The notes: generated by a model not told the origin, from the sequence alone. A stretch of DNA of 64,000 nt from Acholeplasmatales bacterium (GCA_900767915.1 CAAGAX010000015.1:61504-125503); one strand, 5' to 3'; shown: positions 43,646 through 53,225, counted from the stretch's first letter. A program made the numbers and translations.

Positions 43646-44818
43646 ATGAGAGAAAAGAATTTAATAGAAAATTATAAAAAGTATTTTAATATTTCAGCAA
43701 CTGATTTATTTTCATCATCTGGAAGAATTGAACTTTTAGGTAATCATACCGATCATAATCATGGTAGAGTTTTAGTTGGTGCAGTTAATTTAGATTTATT
43801 AGCTGCAGTAACAAAAACAGATGATGATACTATAATTGTTTATTCAGAAGGTTATAGAGAGACTAAGGTCAATTTAACTGATTTAGAAAAAAAAGAAAGT
43901 GAATATGGTAATAATAAAGCTTTAGTTAAGGGTTGTGTAGTTAAACTTAAGGATTTAGGATATAATGTAGGTGGATTTAAGGCTTATGTGAATTCTATTC
44001 TTCCTTCTGGATCTGGTATTTCATCATCAGCTGCATATGAATGCTTAATAGTAGAGATATTAAATTATTATTATAATAATGATAGTATACCTAGATTCCA
44101 TATTGCAAAAGTAGGCCAATTTGCAGAAAGTGTTTATTTTGGTAAGCCTTGTGGTTTATTAGATCAATGTGGAGTTTCATTTGGAGGTATTAATAAAATT
44201 GATTTTAGTGATATTGATAATCCTTTAGTTACTCATATTGAATATGATTTTAAGAATTATAGTCTTTTATTAATTAATACTGGTGGTTCTCATAGTAATT
44301 TAACTAGTGAGTATGCAGCTATTCCTAGTGAGATGAAGGAAGTGGCTAAATTCTTTAATAAAGAATATTTAAATGATGTTGATGAGAATTTATTTTATTC
44401 TAATATAAAGAATTTAAGAAATAAGGTTTCTGATAGAGCCGTTTTAAGAGCAGTTCATTTCTTTAATGAAAATAAGATTGTTGATTTAGGATTTGAAGCT
44501 TTAATGAATAATGATACTAAAGGATTTTTAAAGGAAATTACTAATTCTGGGTTATCATCATATAGATATTTGCAAAATACCTGTGTTAGAGGTTCTTTAA
44601 GTCAAAATATTAATATTGGTTTAGCAATGGCAGAACATTATATCCATGATGGAGCTTATAGAGTTCATGGTGGTGGTTTTGAGGGTACTGTTTTATGCTT
44701 TGTTAATAATAATGAATTAGATGATGTAAAGAATAATTTAGATAAAATTTTTGGTCAAAAGAATATTCATAAGATTAATATTAGAAATGAAGGCTCTTAT
44801 CATATTAGAAGTATTTAA
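43646..44818 (+). CDS. galK: Galactokinase
   Basis: 390 aa GHMP kinase. Galactokinase signature GRIELLGNHTDHNHGRVL at the N-terminus, ATP-binding LPSGSGISSSAAYE, and C-terminal motif HGGGFEGTVLCF. Phosphorylates galactose at C1, supplying GalT. AAGGAG lies 6 bases before the ATG. Followed by a terminator. Confidence 0.95.
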   Translation: MREKNLIENYKKYFNISATDLFSSSGRIELLGNHTDHNHGRVLVGAVNLDLLAAVTKTDDDTIIVYSEGYRETKVNLTDLEKKESEYGNNKALVKGCVVKLKDLGYNVGGFKAYVNSILPSGSGISSSAAYECLIVEILNYYYNNDSIPRFHIAKVGQFAESVYFGKPCGLLDQCGVSFGGINKIDFSDIDNPLVTHIEYDFKNYSLLLINTGGSHSNLTSEYAAIPSEMKEVAKFFNKEYLNDVDENLFYSNIKNLRNKVSDRAVLRAVHFFNENKIVDLGFEALMNNDTKGFLKEITNSGLSSYRYLQNTCVRGSLSQNINIGLAMAEHYIHDGAYRVHGGGFEGTVLCFVNNNELDDVKNNLDKIFGQKNIHKINIRNEGSYHIRSI

Positions 44819-44861
44819 GTATAATAATATAAGTTAAGATAAAAATAAAAAATATTTTTAG

Positions 44862-44917
44862 AGTTGATTTCTTTTTATTTTCATTACTGAAAAATAAAAT
44901 GGAGATCAACTTTTTTT
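44862..44917 (+). terminator. Terminator of galT-galK
   Basis: Long imperfect stem: AGTTGAT (44862-44868) with ATCAACT (44905-44911), plus inner A/T-rich arms, then seven T. Confidence 0.75.
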
Positions 44918-45302
44918 AAATATTTTTACTATATTAAGTCATAAGAGAAATATTTAATTTATCTAAATTGTTTTAAGTGAAGAATGTATAATATTTTTTT
45001 ATTAAGCAGAAAAAATTTATACTTTTTTTCTTATATAGATTTATATGAGATGTAATTAAATCAAAATGCTTTTGATTTAAATTATTAAAGCTAACTATTG
45101 ATTACCATATTTTTTAAGTTTATTCCTTATATATTTTTTATCATTTATATAATAATTTCTAATAAATAAAGTGTTGATTAAAAATTGATAATTTAACTAT
45201 AAAGCTAGCTCATATAATTTATGTTAAAAAAATTGAAAATAGACTTTATAATTATAAAAATTAGTGTTAAAATTTAAATATTAACGATTGAAGGTGATTT
45301 TG
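44918..45302. other. AT-rich intergenic region
   Basis: 385 bases with no open frame, repeat or RNA gene recognised. Several TATAAT-like hexamers lie near 45247 but none has a well-spaced -35, so the promoter of the next gene is not assigned. Confidence 0.4.
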
Positions 45303-46454
45303 ATGAAGGGTATTATTTATTATTTAAAAAAATATGGTAATAAATCTTTTAAGGAATTACCATTTAATGAAATTGATAGCTTGATATTTGCACAAATATC
45401 ATATTTAAATCTTGATGTATTTGCGAATAATCCTAATGAGAAAACCTATTTAAAGGATGTTATTAAAAAGAAATATAAAGCAAGATTAGTATATCAAACA
45501 ATGGTTCATAAAATGAATGAAACTTTAGTCAATGTTTTTCCTAAAACAACTAGATATGATAATGTTTATTTTATGCACTGGACTAATGATATAAAATTTG
45601 ATATTGCTAATAAATCTAGTGATGCAAAGCAATTCTTTGCAATGACATATTTTTTAGATGATTTTATTTTTGTTGCCTATAGAGGTACTGATTTAACCTT
45701 AGTAGGATGGGAGGAGGATTTTAATTTAACATTTGAATCTGAAATACCAAGTCAAAGAGAAGCAGTTAAATATTTAAATAATATGTATTATTTATATCAT
45801 AAGCCTTTAATTGTAGCCGGACATTCTAAGGGAGGTAATCTTGCAACCTACGCAGGAGCCTTTTGTAATAAAGAGGTATTAGATCATATTATTACTATAT
45901 ATAGCTTTGATGGGCCAGGATTTTCGAATCAAAATATATTACATAGTGAACAATTTAATGATATGAAGGATAAGCTTATAACAGTTTCAGCTCATATTTC
46001 ATTAGTAGCTTTAATGCTATATCATGTTGATGACATTGAATTTTTAAAAACAAGAGGCTTTTTGTTTATGCAGCATGCTGCATTTAACTGGAAAATAGAA
46101 GAGCCTAATAGATTAAAAAGAATAAAAGAAAATTCAATTGAAAGTAAAATTTTCGATGAATTAGTTAATGAAGTAATGAAAAATGTTAATTTTTCAGAAA
46201 GAAAAAAATTTGGAGAAATATTATTTTCTTTAGTAAAAGAAAATCCTAAAAGTAATTTAGTCGATATTAAAAGAAAACCTATATCATATTTTAAGGGTAT
46301 TTATGAAAGAAAAAAAACTTTAACTAAGGCTAAAAGAACATTTTATAATTATATATTAAGAAAAATAAGATATTCTATTAAGGTCGTTTTAAGAAGAAGA
46401 AGTGGATTAAAAAGGCATAGAATGAAAACATTGAAAAAGGATTTTAGAATATAA
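45303..46454 (+). CDS. Mbeg1-like (DUF2974) alpha/beta hydrolase
   Basis: 383 aa from ATG 45303, preceded by AAGGTGAT; an upstream in-frame TTG (45288) overlaps that site. Lipase-3-like fold: FVAYRGTD strand, then nucleophile elbow GHSKGGNLATYA and YSFDGPGF. This matches the DUF2974/Mbeg1-like family common in Bacillota and often annotated as a putative lipase. The C-terminal 60 residues are strongly basic (KKTLTKAKRTF...RRRSGLKRHRM), perhaps contacting membrane or nucleic acid. No signal peptide. Its stop overlaps surE by one base. Confidence 0.8.
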   Translation: MKGIIYYLKKYGNKSFKELPFNEIDSLIFAQISYLNLDVFANNPNEKTYLKDVIKKKYKARLVYQTMVHKMNETLVNVFPKTTRYDNVYFMHWTNDIKFDIANKSSDAKQFFAMTYFLDDFIFVAYRGTDLTLVGWEEDFNLTFESEIPSQREAVKYLNNMYYLYHKPLIVAGHSKGGNLATYAGAFCNKEVLDHIITIYSFDGPGFSNQNILHSEQFNDMKDKLITVSAHISLVALMLYHVDDIEFLKTRGFLFMQHAAFNWKIEEPNRLKRIKENSIESKIFDELVNEVMKNVNFSERKKFGEILFSLVKENPKSNLVDIKRKPISYFKGIYERKKTLTKAKRTFYNYILRKIRYSIKVVLRRRSGLKRHRMKTLKKDFRI

Positions 46455-47185
46455 TGAATATTTTAGTTGTAAATGATGATGGCTTTGATAGCGAAGGAAT
46501 TAGTCTTTTAGCTATAAAGCTAAAAAAATTTGGTAATGTAACTATAGTAGGACCAAATTCACATAGAAGTGCTAGTAGTCATGCTATTAAATTAAGAGAA
46601 AATATTTCCTTTAAAAAGGAGAATTCAATAGAAGAAATAAATAGATATTCAGTCTCAGGATACCCTGTAGATTGTGTTAGATTAGCAACTGATTTATTAG
46701 GAATTGACTTTGATTTATGCTTTAGTGGAATTAATAATGGTCTAAATTTAGGAACAGATATAATCTATTCTGGTACAGTAGCTTGTGCTAGAGAAGCAAT
46801 GATTGAAGGAATTCCTTCTATTGCAATATCATGTGATGTTAATTCATTTGAAATTGTGAAAAATGAAATCGATAGTGTATTAGAATATGTCTTTAATAAT
46901 AAATTATTTAGCAAAGAATATACCTTGAATATTAATTTTCCTGTTAAGGATTATACAAAATCAAAAGGAATTAAATTTGCTCATCAAGGAATTAAAAGAT
47001 TTAAATCATCTTTTAAGAAAATAAGTGATGATATTTATAGAGAAAATGGCAGTGATATTAAATATGATACTGATGTTAATTCTGATGTATTTTTAGCTGA
47101 TAAGGGATATATTACTTTTGTTCCTATAAGTATTAATCAAACAAATTATAGTATTTTAAAAATATTTAAGGATTCTATAGAATAA
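46454..47185 (+). CDS. surE: 5'/3'-nucleotidase SurE
   Basis: 243 aa. Starts with the SurE signature MNILVVNDDGFDSEGI (metal-binding Asp pair at 9-10), followed by VVGP-like GPNSHRSASSHA and SGINNGLNLGTDIIYSGTV. Divalent-metal phosphatase acting on nucleoside monophosphates and possibly short polyphosphate. TAATG overlap with the preceding gene shows coupling. Confidence 0.93.
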   Translation: MNILVVNDDGFDSEGISLLAIKLKKFGNVTIVGPNSHRSASSHAIKLRENISFKKENSIEEINRYSVSGYPVDCVRLATDLLGIDFDLCFSGINNGLNLGTDIIYSGTVACAREAMIEGIPSIAISCDVNSFEIVKNEIDSVLEYVFNNKLFSKEYTLNINFPVKDYTKSKGIKFAHQGIKRFKSSFKKISDDIYRENGSDIKYDTDVNSDVFLADKGYITFVPISINQTNYSILKIFKDSIE

Positions 47186-47240
47186 TAGAAATTTTAGCAG
47201 TATAATTTATTTGGTTAGTTAAATATAACTGGAGGATACT

Positions 47241-47489
47241 ATGAAGAAATTAGTTTTAAAAATAGATGGAATGAAATGTGGTATGTGTGAGGCACATGTT
47301 AAGGATTCAATTAGAAAAAGCTGTAATTGTAAGCATTTAAAGGCATCACATTTAAATAATGAAGCATCAATGGTAATTGATGATGATACTGATATTAATC
47401 AGATTATTTCAGCAATTGAAAAAGAAGGATATCACGTTTTAAATAAAGAAATTTCGAATTATGAAAGAAAAGGATTTATTTTTAAATGA
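47241..47489 (+). CDS. Small HMA-domain metal-binding protein
   Basis: 82 aa, a single heavy-metal-associated ferredoxin-like fold with the site GMKCGMC (Cys13 and Cys16), plus an additional CNC a little later and a short tail. Likely a CopZ-like copper chaperone, though no CopA or CsoR box is adjacent. GGAGG lies 6 bases before the ATG. It is the third HMA domain encoded in this window besides the two in CopA. Confidence 0.8.
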   Translation: MKKLVLKIDGMKCGMCEAHVKDSIRKSCNCKHLKASHLNNEASMVIDDDTDINQIISAIEKEGYHVLNKEISNYERKGFIFK

Positions 47490-47527
47490 TTTTATTATAA
47501 AATAAATAAAAGGGAAGTGAATTATAA

Positions 47528-47950
47528 ATGTTATTTGATCAATTAGCACACGATAATATTCAAGCATTAAAGGATCACGATAAGACTGCTAGAGCCATTT
47601 TATCTATAGTATATGGAAAATGTAAAAATGAAAGTATTGAAAAAGGCTTAAATGCTAAAAGCTTACCAGATGAGGATTGCTTAAGAATTATTCAAAAGAC
47701 TATTAAAGAGGTTGAAGAGGAAAAAAAGAGCTTTGAAGCTGCAAATAGAGCTGAAAAGGTAGAAGAATTAGCTAATCAAATTAAAGTCATTGAGGTATAT
47801 TTACCAAAGCAATTAACAGAAGATGAAATTCGTTCTATCATTTCTTCATTAGAGGATAAGAGTATTCCTTCTGTAATGAAGTACTTTAAGGCTAACTATA
47901 ATGGTCAATGTGATATGGGACTTGTCTCTAAAATCGCCAAAAATTGTTAA
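47528..47950 (+). CDS. YqeY/GatB-like domain protein
   Basis: 140 aa, all helical, with the YqeY pattern (conserved EEEKKSFEAANR..., EVYLPKQLTEDEI, then the C-terminal VMKYFKANYNGQCDMGLVSKIAK, where most relatives have the motif 'G.D...V...V'). The family shares the tail domain of GatB amidotransferase and is linked to tRNA-dependent amidation; exact role unknown. Followed by a terminator. Confidence 0.88.
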   Translation: MLFDQLAHDNIQALKDHDKTARAILSIVYGKCKNESIEKGLNAKSLPDEDCLRIIQKTIKEVEEEKKSFEAANRAEKVEELANQIKVIEVYLPKQLTEDEIRSIISSLEDKSIPSVMKYFKANYNGQCDMGLVSKIAKNC

Positions 47951-47971
47951 TAGTGTGAAAATATGTGAAAG

Positions 47972-48001
47972 TAATGGTTCTTATTGAATCATTATTTTTT
48001 T
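47972..48001 (+). terminator. Terminator of yqeY
   Basis: TAATGGTTC pairs with GAATCATTA (one G-U) across five bases, followed by seven T. The 3' arm overlaps the candidate -35 box of the next operon. Confidence 0.7.
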
Positions 48002-48029
48002 ATGATAAAATATCTAACTGAGTTAGGTA
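47984..48029 (+). promoter_or_regulatory. Promoter and operator of the marR-ABC operon
   Basis: TTGAAT (47984-47989), 16-bp spacer, TAAAAT (48006-48011). Directly after it lies a near-perfect 19-bp palindrome TATCTAACTGAGTTAGGTA (48011-48029; arms CTAAC/GTTAG around TGA), covering the start site. It is a likely self-binding site for the MarR protein encoded 17 bases downstream. Confidence 0.6.
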
Positions 48030-48046
48030 AAAAGGAGGAAAAAATC

Positions 48047-48466
48047 ATGAATGATTTATTTAATTATTATTTTACTAAATTTAAAAATTGTAAGCCTAAT
48101 AGACCGAGAATGGAAGAAAGTCAAGAGGGTGAAAATTTTATTATTTTTTATTTAGGCTATTATAGTAATAATGATATTTATGCTGGTGATATAGCAAAAA
48201 AGCTTAAATGCTCAACAGCTAGAGTTGCCGTATTATTAAATAGGCTTGAAAAAAAGAAATTTATAAAGAAACAAACTTCTTTGATAGATAAAAGAAAAAC
48301 AAAGGTTGTATTAACTACTTTAGGTAAAGAGGAATATAATAACAGAACAAAAAAATTTGAAGAATATTTATCTAGAATTATTGATACAATAGGTAAAGAG
48401 GAATTAGATAGGTTTTTAGATACTCTTAATATTATTAATAGAATAGGAGATGAGGTTTTATGCTAA
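48047..48466 (+). CDS. MarR-family transcriptional regulator
   Basis: 139 aa from ATG 48047, with GGAGG (48034-48038) 8 bases upstream; a longer in-frame start at 47984 lies in the terminator and promoter of this operon. Winged helix: DIAKKLKCSTARVAVLLNRLEKKKFIKKQ (recognition helix) and wing DKRKTKVVLT. It overlaps the following ABC exporter gene by 7 bases and probably represses the operon through the palindrome at 48011-48029, releasing on binding a drug or stress ligand (inference). Confidence 0.88.
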   Translation: MNDLFNYYFTKFKNCKPNRPRMEESQEGENFIIFYLGYYSNNDIYAGDIAKKLKCSTARVAVLLNRLEKKKFIKKQTSLIDKRKTKVVLTTLGKEEYNNRTKKFEEYLSRIIDTIGKEELDRFLDTLNIINRIGDEVLC

Positions 48467-50220
48467 GGTTTTTTAGATTTTTAGAAAAAAAGGATTACTT
48501 TTTAGTTTTTTTATTAATTGGCTTTATTGTTTGTCAGGTTTGGCTAGATTTAACCTTACCTGATTATACTAAAGAGCTAACTCAAGCAATTTCTACTGAA
48601 ACTGCGACAATGGAGATTGTATGGAAAAATGGAGGGATGATGCTATTATGTGCTATAGGCTCTATGGCGTGTGCTATGGCAAGTGTATTTTGCTGTAGTA
48701 AAATAGCTGCTGATTTTTCAAAAAATATCAGAACTCATCTATTTGATAAGGTAATGTCTTTTTCTAATTTAGAAATGAATTCCTTTTCTACTCCCTCTTT
48801 AATAACTAGAACTACAAATGATGTCGTTCAAATACAAATGTTTATTGCGATGGGATTGCAAATGCTTATTAAAGCTCCTATATTAGCTATTTGGGCAATT
48901 TGTAAAATTTCTACAACTAAAATTGAATGGACAATTGCAGCTATGGTTGTGGTTTTGATTATTCTTATAACTGTTATAGTATTAGTTTTATTATGCTTAC
49001 CTAAGTTTAGATTAATTCAAAAGCTAACAGATAGATTAAATGATATTACAAGAGAGAATATATCAGGTGTTAGAGTTGTTAGAGCCTTTAATGCAGAAGA
49101 ATATCAAGAAAATAAGTTTAAAAAGGCTAATGACGATATTACTAAAACAAATTTATTTACTTCTCGTGGAATGGGTTTATTAAATCCAGTAATGACTATT
49201 TGTATGAATGGTTTAACACTAGTGATTTATTGGATTGGTGCTATATTAATTAACAAAATTACAGTTAATGGTATAGAATCTATGACAGAAAGAGCCGATT
49301 TATTTGCGAATATGTCTATATTTACTCAATATGCAATACAAGTTATTATGGCATTTATGATGCTGATAATGATATTTATTATTTTACCTAGAACATTAGT
49401 TTCAGCAAAAAGAATAATTGAGGTATTAGATACTGATCTATCAATTAAGGATGGTAGTATTGAAGATAGAGAAGATTTAGGCACAATAGAATTTAAGAAT
49501 GTTTCATTTAGCTATTCAAATGATGATCATTATGCTTTAAAAAATTTAAATTTTAAAATCAATAAGGGCCAAACTGTTGCGATTATAGGTGCTACTGGTT
49601 CTGGTAAGAGTACAATTTTAAATTTGATTAATAGATATTATGATGCTTCAAAGGGTGAAATATTAGTTGATGGTATTAATGTAAAGGATTATAAGGAAGA
49701 ATATTTAAGAAATAAAATTTCTATTGCTAATCAAAAGGCTGTTTTATTTAAAGGTGATGTAAAGGAAAATATTACATATGGATTTAGTAATATTGATGAT
49801 AATGATCCTAAAATAGCTAAAGCAATTGAAATAGCTCATACTGATTTTATTAATGAAATTGAAAATGGTATTCATCATAATGTTAGTCAAGGAGGTACAA
49901 ATTTCTCTGGTGGACAAAAACAAAGAATATCTATTGCCAGAGCAATATTTAAGGATTCTGAAATTCTAGCATTTGATGATTCATTTAGTGCTTTAGATTA
50001 TAAAACTGATTATTTAGTTAGAAAATCAATAAAAGATAATTTAAAGGATAAAACAATTATTATTATAGCTCAAAGAATAGGTACTATTAAAAATGCTGAT
50101 AAAATTATTGTTTTAGATAATGGTGAAATTTCAGGAATAGGTACTCATGATGAGCTAATTAATAATAATTCTGTATATAAGGAAATTGCTTTATCACAAT
50201 TATCAAAGGAGGAATTATAA
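48460..50220 (+). CDS. Heterodimeric ABC exporter, subunit with degenerate ATP site
   Basis: 586 aa: six-helix exporter domain (about 1-320) fused to an ABC ATPase. Walker A GATGSGKST and signature FSGGQKQR are standard, but Walker B reads ILAFDDSFSALD, with Asp in place of the catalytic Glu. That is typical of one half of heterodimeric multidrug exporters such as TM287/288 or BmrCD. Pairs with the next gene, whose site is canonical. Co-transcribed with the MarR gene it overlaps. Confidence 0.9.
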   Translation: MLRFFRFLEKKDYFLVFLLIGFIVCQVWLDLTLPDYTKELTQAISTETATMEIVWKNGGMMLLCAIGSMACAMASVFCCSKIAADFSKNIRTHLFDKVMSFSNLEMNSFSTPSLITRTTNDVVQIQMFIAMGLQMLIKAPILAIWAICKISTTKIEWTIAAMVVVLIILITVIVLVLLCLPKFRLIQKLTDRLNDITRENISGVRVVRAFNAEEYQENKFKKANDDITKTNLFTSRGMGLLNPVMTICMNGLTLVIYWIGAILINKITVNGIESMTERADLFANMSIFTQYAIQVIMAFMMLIMIFIILPRTLVSAKRIIEVLDTDLSIKDGSIEDREDLGTIEFKNVSFSYSNDDHYALKNLNFKINKGQTVAIIGATGSGKSTILNLINRYYDASKGEILVDGINVKDYKEEYLRNKISIANQKAVLFKGDVKENITYGFSNIDDNDPKIAKAIEIAHTDFINEIENGIHHNVSQGGTNFSGGQKQRISIARAIFKDSEILAFDDSFSALDYKTDYLVRKSIKDNLKDKTIIIIAQRIGTIKNADKIIVLDNGEISGIGTHDELINNNSVYKEIALSQLSKEEL

Positions 50221-50221
50221 T

Positions 50222-52021
50222 ATGCCAATGATGAATCAAAATAGAATGATGAATAAAGAAAAGGGAGATTTAAAATCTCTAAATAAATTATTAAAATATA
50301 TTAAGAAATATCATATTGCTATTATAATTGCCTTTCTATGTGCGTTTATTTCTGCAATATGTACAATTATTGGTCCAAGCTTTCTATCTGATTTAACAAA
50401 TGTAATACAAAAGGGTTTATTTAATGCTGAAATTGATATGAATGAGGTTAAAAGATTAGCAATTACCCTATTATCTATTTATTCTTTAGGAGCAGTTATT
50501 GCCTTTATTCAACAATATATTATGGCAACTGTAACTCAAAAAACCGCAAATAATTTAAGAAGTGATATAAATAAGAAGATTAATTCATTACCTCTTTCAT
50601 TTTTTGATAAAACGTCTACTGGTGATGTATTATCTATTGTTACAAATGATGTTGATACAATAAGTCAAACATTATCTTCAAGTATAGCGAACTTTGTTAG
50701 TGCGATAGTATTATTTTTTGGTGTAATTATAATGATGTTTATTAAAAATTGGATTTTAGCTTTAACAGTTATTTTATCATCAGTATTAGGATTTGTACTA
50801 ATGGGTTTAATATTATCTAAATCACAGGTATTCTTTAATCAAAAACAAGAATACTTAGGTAAAATGAATGGCCATATTGAAGAAATTTATACTAATCATA
50901 ATGTAGTAAAAGCGTATAATTCAGTCTCAAATGAGAAAACTAAATTTGATACCTTTAATAAAGGATTATATATTAATAACTGGAAGAGTCAGTTCCTATC
51001 AGGATTAATGATGCCATTAATGGGATTTATTGGTAATTTTAGCTATGTAATGATTTTTATTGTTGGAGTTTCAATTTCTATATCATCATCTAGCTTTTTG
51101 ACATTTGGTACAATTATTGCTTTCACTATTTATGCTAGATTATTTAATCAGCCATTGAATACAATTTCCCAATCAATGACAAACCTACAGCAGGCTTCAG
51201 CTGCTTCAAAAAGAGTATTTAATATTCTTGAGATGAAGGAGATGGAAAATGAAGATAATAAGATTAGTCATATTGATAATGTAAAGGGAAATATTGAATT
51301 TCAAAATGTATCATTTAGATATGTAGATGATAAACCAATTATTAATAATTTTTCTGTAGCAATTAAATCTGGTCAAAAGGTTGCAATAGTAGGTCCTACT
51401 GGTGCTGGTAAAACAACTATAGTTAATCTATTAATGAGATTTTATGATATCGCATCAGGTAGTATTAAAATAGATGGTATCTCTACTAAGGATATGAAGC
51501 GTGAGTGTGTACATGATATGTTTGATATGATTTTACAGGATACTTGGCTCTTTAATGGTACATTAAGAGAAAATCTTGTTTATAATAAAGAAGGCGTAAG
51601 TGATGATGATTTAATTAGAGTATGTAAGGCAGTTGGACTATCTCATTTAATAGAATCATTACCTAATGGACTAGATACTATTTTAGATGAAAAGGCAAGC
51701 TTATCAGAAGGACAAAAGCAGCAATTGACAATAGCTAGAGCTATGATAAAAGATGCTCCATTACTAATTTTAGATGAGGCAACAAGTAATGTAGATACAA
51801 GAACTGAGTTAATTATTCAAAAAGCAATGGATGAATTAACTTTAAATAGAACTAGCTTTGTAATAGCTCATAGATTATCTACTATTAAAAATGCTGATAT
51901 TATTTTAGTAATAAATCATGGTGATATAGTTGAAATGGGAAGCCATAAGGAGCTATTAGCTAAAAATGGATTTTATGCTGATTTATATAATAGTCAATTT
52001 CAAAGCTTTGAAATTGAGTAA
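50222..52021 (+). CDS. Heterodimeric ABC exporter, catalytic subunit
   Basis: 599 aa from ATG 50222, with AAAGGAGG (50205-50212) 9 bases upstream; an earlier in-frame start inside the previous gene is rejected. N-terminal Met/Asn-rich tail, six membrane helices, then ATPase with Walker A GPTGAGKTT, signature LSEGQKQQ and canonical Walker B LLILDEATSNVD. The LSEGQ signature (Glu for the second Gly) together with the degenerate partner forms one active and one inactive ATP site. Substrate probably a drug, peptide or lipid. Confidence 0.92.
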   Translation: MPMMNQNRMMNKEKGDLKSLNKLLKYIKKYHIAIIIAFLCAFISAICTIIGPSFLSDLTNVIQKGLFNAEIDMNEVKRLAITLLSIYSLGAVIAFIQQYIMATVTQKTANNLRSDINKKINSLPLSFFDKTSTGDVLSIVTNDVDTISQTLSSSIANFVSAIVLFFGVIIMMFIKNWILALTVILSSVLGFVLMGLILSKSQVFFNQKQEYLGKMNGHIEEIYTNHNVVKAYNSVSNEKTKFDTFNKGLYINNWKSQFLSGLMMPLMGFIGNFSYVMIFIVGVSISISSSSFLTFGTIIAFTIYARLFNQPLNTISQSMTNLQQASAASKRVFNILEMKEMENEDNKISHIDNVKGNIEFQNVSFRYVDDKPIINNFSVAIKSGQKVAIVGPTGAGKTTIVNLLMRFYDIASGSIKIDGISTKDMKRECVHDMFDMILQDTWLFNGTLRENLVYNKEGVSDDDLIRVCKAVGLSHLIESLPNGLDTILDEKASLSEGQKQQLTIARAMIKDAPLLILDEATSNVDTRTELIIQKAMDELTLNRTSFVIAHRLSTIKNADIILVINHGDIVEMGSHKELLAKNGFYADLYNSQFQSFEIE

Positions 52022-52024
52022 TTA

Positions 52025-52053
52025 TTGATATATTAGTTTAAAATTGTTATAAT
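52025..52053 (+). promoter_or_regulatory. Promoter of the HTH/hydrolase/NUDIX operon
   Basis: TTGATA (52025-52030), 17-bp spacer, TATAAT (52048-52053), 20 bases before the next ATG. Confidence 0.75.
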
Positions 52054-52073
52054 TAAGGAAAGAAGGTGATTTT

Positions 52074-52346
52074 ATGCATAAGGATGAAGCAGCTTTGGGA
52101 TTTAAGGCATTAAGTGATGGCATTAGAGTCAAAATTGTTAAAAAGCTATATAATAAAGGTTCAATGGATTTTAATACATTAATTTTAGAAAATGGAATTG
52201 ATGAAATAAAAATGAAGGAAGCATTAGCTATTTTATTAGATTCTAATTTAGTTATATTGGATAATAATATTTATAGTGCAAATAAGGATTATATTAATAC
52301 TTTATTAGATTTTATTAAAACACCATGTGGATGCATGAGGAAATAA
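52074..52346 (+). CDS. Small ArsR-like winged-helix protein
   Basis: 90 aa. The opening LGFKALSDGIRVKIVKKLYNKG is the helix-1/2 pattern of ArsR-type regulators ('lk.LsD..R..Il..L'), followed by a short HTH and a beta wing (LVILDNNIYSANKDY). It ends in TPCGCMRK; the CGC pair could bind metal or sense thiols. GAAGGTGAT precedes the ATG. Possibly autoregulates the operon; no palindrome was confirmed. Confidence 0.65.
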   Translation: MHKDEAALGFKALSDGIRVKIVKKLYNKGSMDFNTLILENGIDEIKMKEALAILLDSNLVILDNNIYSANKDYINTLLDFIKTPCGCMRK

Positions 52347-52348
52347 AT

Positions 52349-53224
52349 ATGGAAGAAATAAAAATTAAAGCGTATGATGGCTTAGATTTATATGCTATTT
52401 ATAGTGAAGCTAAAAATCCAAAAGCAATGGTACAAATTGTTCATGGAATGGCTGAGCATAAGGAAAGATATATACCCTTTATTCAAAGACTAAATGACAA
52501 TGGTTATACATGTATTATTATTGATAATAGAGGTCATGGAAAAAGTGTATCAAAAAAATATCCTTATGGTCATATTGAAACTCCAGAAATTATGGTAAGT
52601 GATCAATATTGTGTAACTAAATATATAAAAGAGCGTAACCCTAAATTAGATTTATATATGTTTGCCCATTCAATGGGAACATTAATTGCGAGAAACTATT
52701 TAATGACTCATGATAATGAAATAAAGGCATTAATTCTTTCTGGTACAGTTTATTATCCTACTGGTGTATCTATCGCAATTTTATTAGCTAAGCTATTATC
52801 TATAGGTAAAAATAAATATAAAACTAGTAAGCTTTTATATTTTTTTAGTAATGATTGTAGCTTTAATGAAGATATTTCATGGCTAAGCGTTAATAAAGAA
52901 AATATTGATGATTATACTAATGACCCATTATGTGGATTTAAATTTACAAATTATGGCTATTTAAATTTATTTAGATTAACTAAAAATCTACATGCCTATA
53001 AGAAATATAATGTTAAAAATCCATTATTAAGAATAGTTTCCTTATCAGGAAAGCTAGATAGAACTACTGGAGGTACAAAGAATTTAAAGAAAACAATTAA
53101 GACTTTAAATAGAATTGGTTATCGTAATACAAGCTTTATAGAATACGATAATATGAAGCATGAAATATTAAATGAAGCTGATACTAAAGCCATATATTTA
53201 GATATCTTTGAATTCTTAAGATAA
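52349..53224 (+). CDS. Monoacylglycerol-lipase-like alpha/beta hydrolase
   Basis: 291 aa from ATG 52349, with GAGG 8 bases upstream; a longer frame from 52325 would overlap the previous gene. Serine aminopeptidase S33/hydrolase_4 fold: VHGMAEHKERY oxyanion loop, IDNRGHGKS, nucleophile elbow FAHSMGT (Ser108), later Asp in SGKLDRTTGG and His in NMKHEILNE. Pattern is that of bacterial monoglyceride lipases and lysophospholipases. No signal peptide. Confidence 0.85.
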   Translation: MEEIKIKAYDGLDLYAIYSEAKNPKAMVQIVHGMAEHKERYIPFIQRLNDNGYTCIIIDNRGHGKSVSKKYPYGHIETPEIMVSDQYCVTKYIKERNPKLDLYMFAHSMGTLIARNYLMTHDNEIKALILSGTVYYPTGVSIAILLAKLLSIGKNKYKTSKLLYFFSNDCSFNEDISWLSVNKENIDDYTNDPLCGFKFTNYGYLNLFRLTKNLHAYKKYNVKNPLLRIVSLSGKLDRTTGGTKNLKKTIKTLNRIGYRNTSFIEYDNMKHEILNEADTKAIYLDIFEFLR

Positions 53225-53225
53225 T

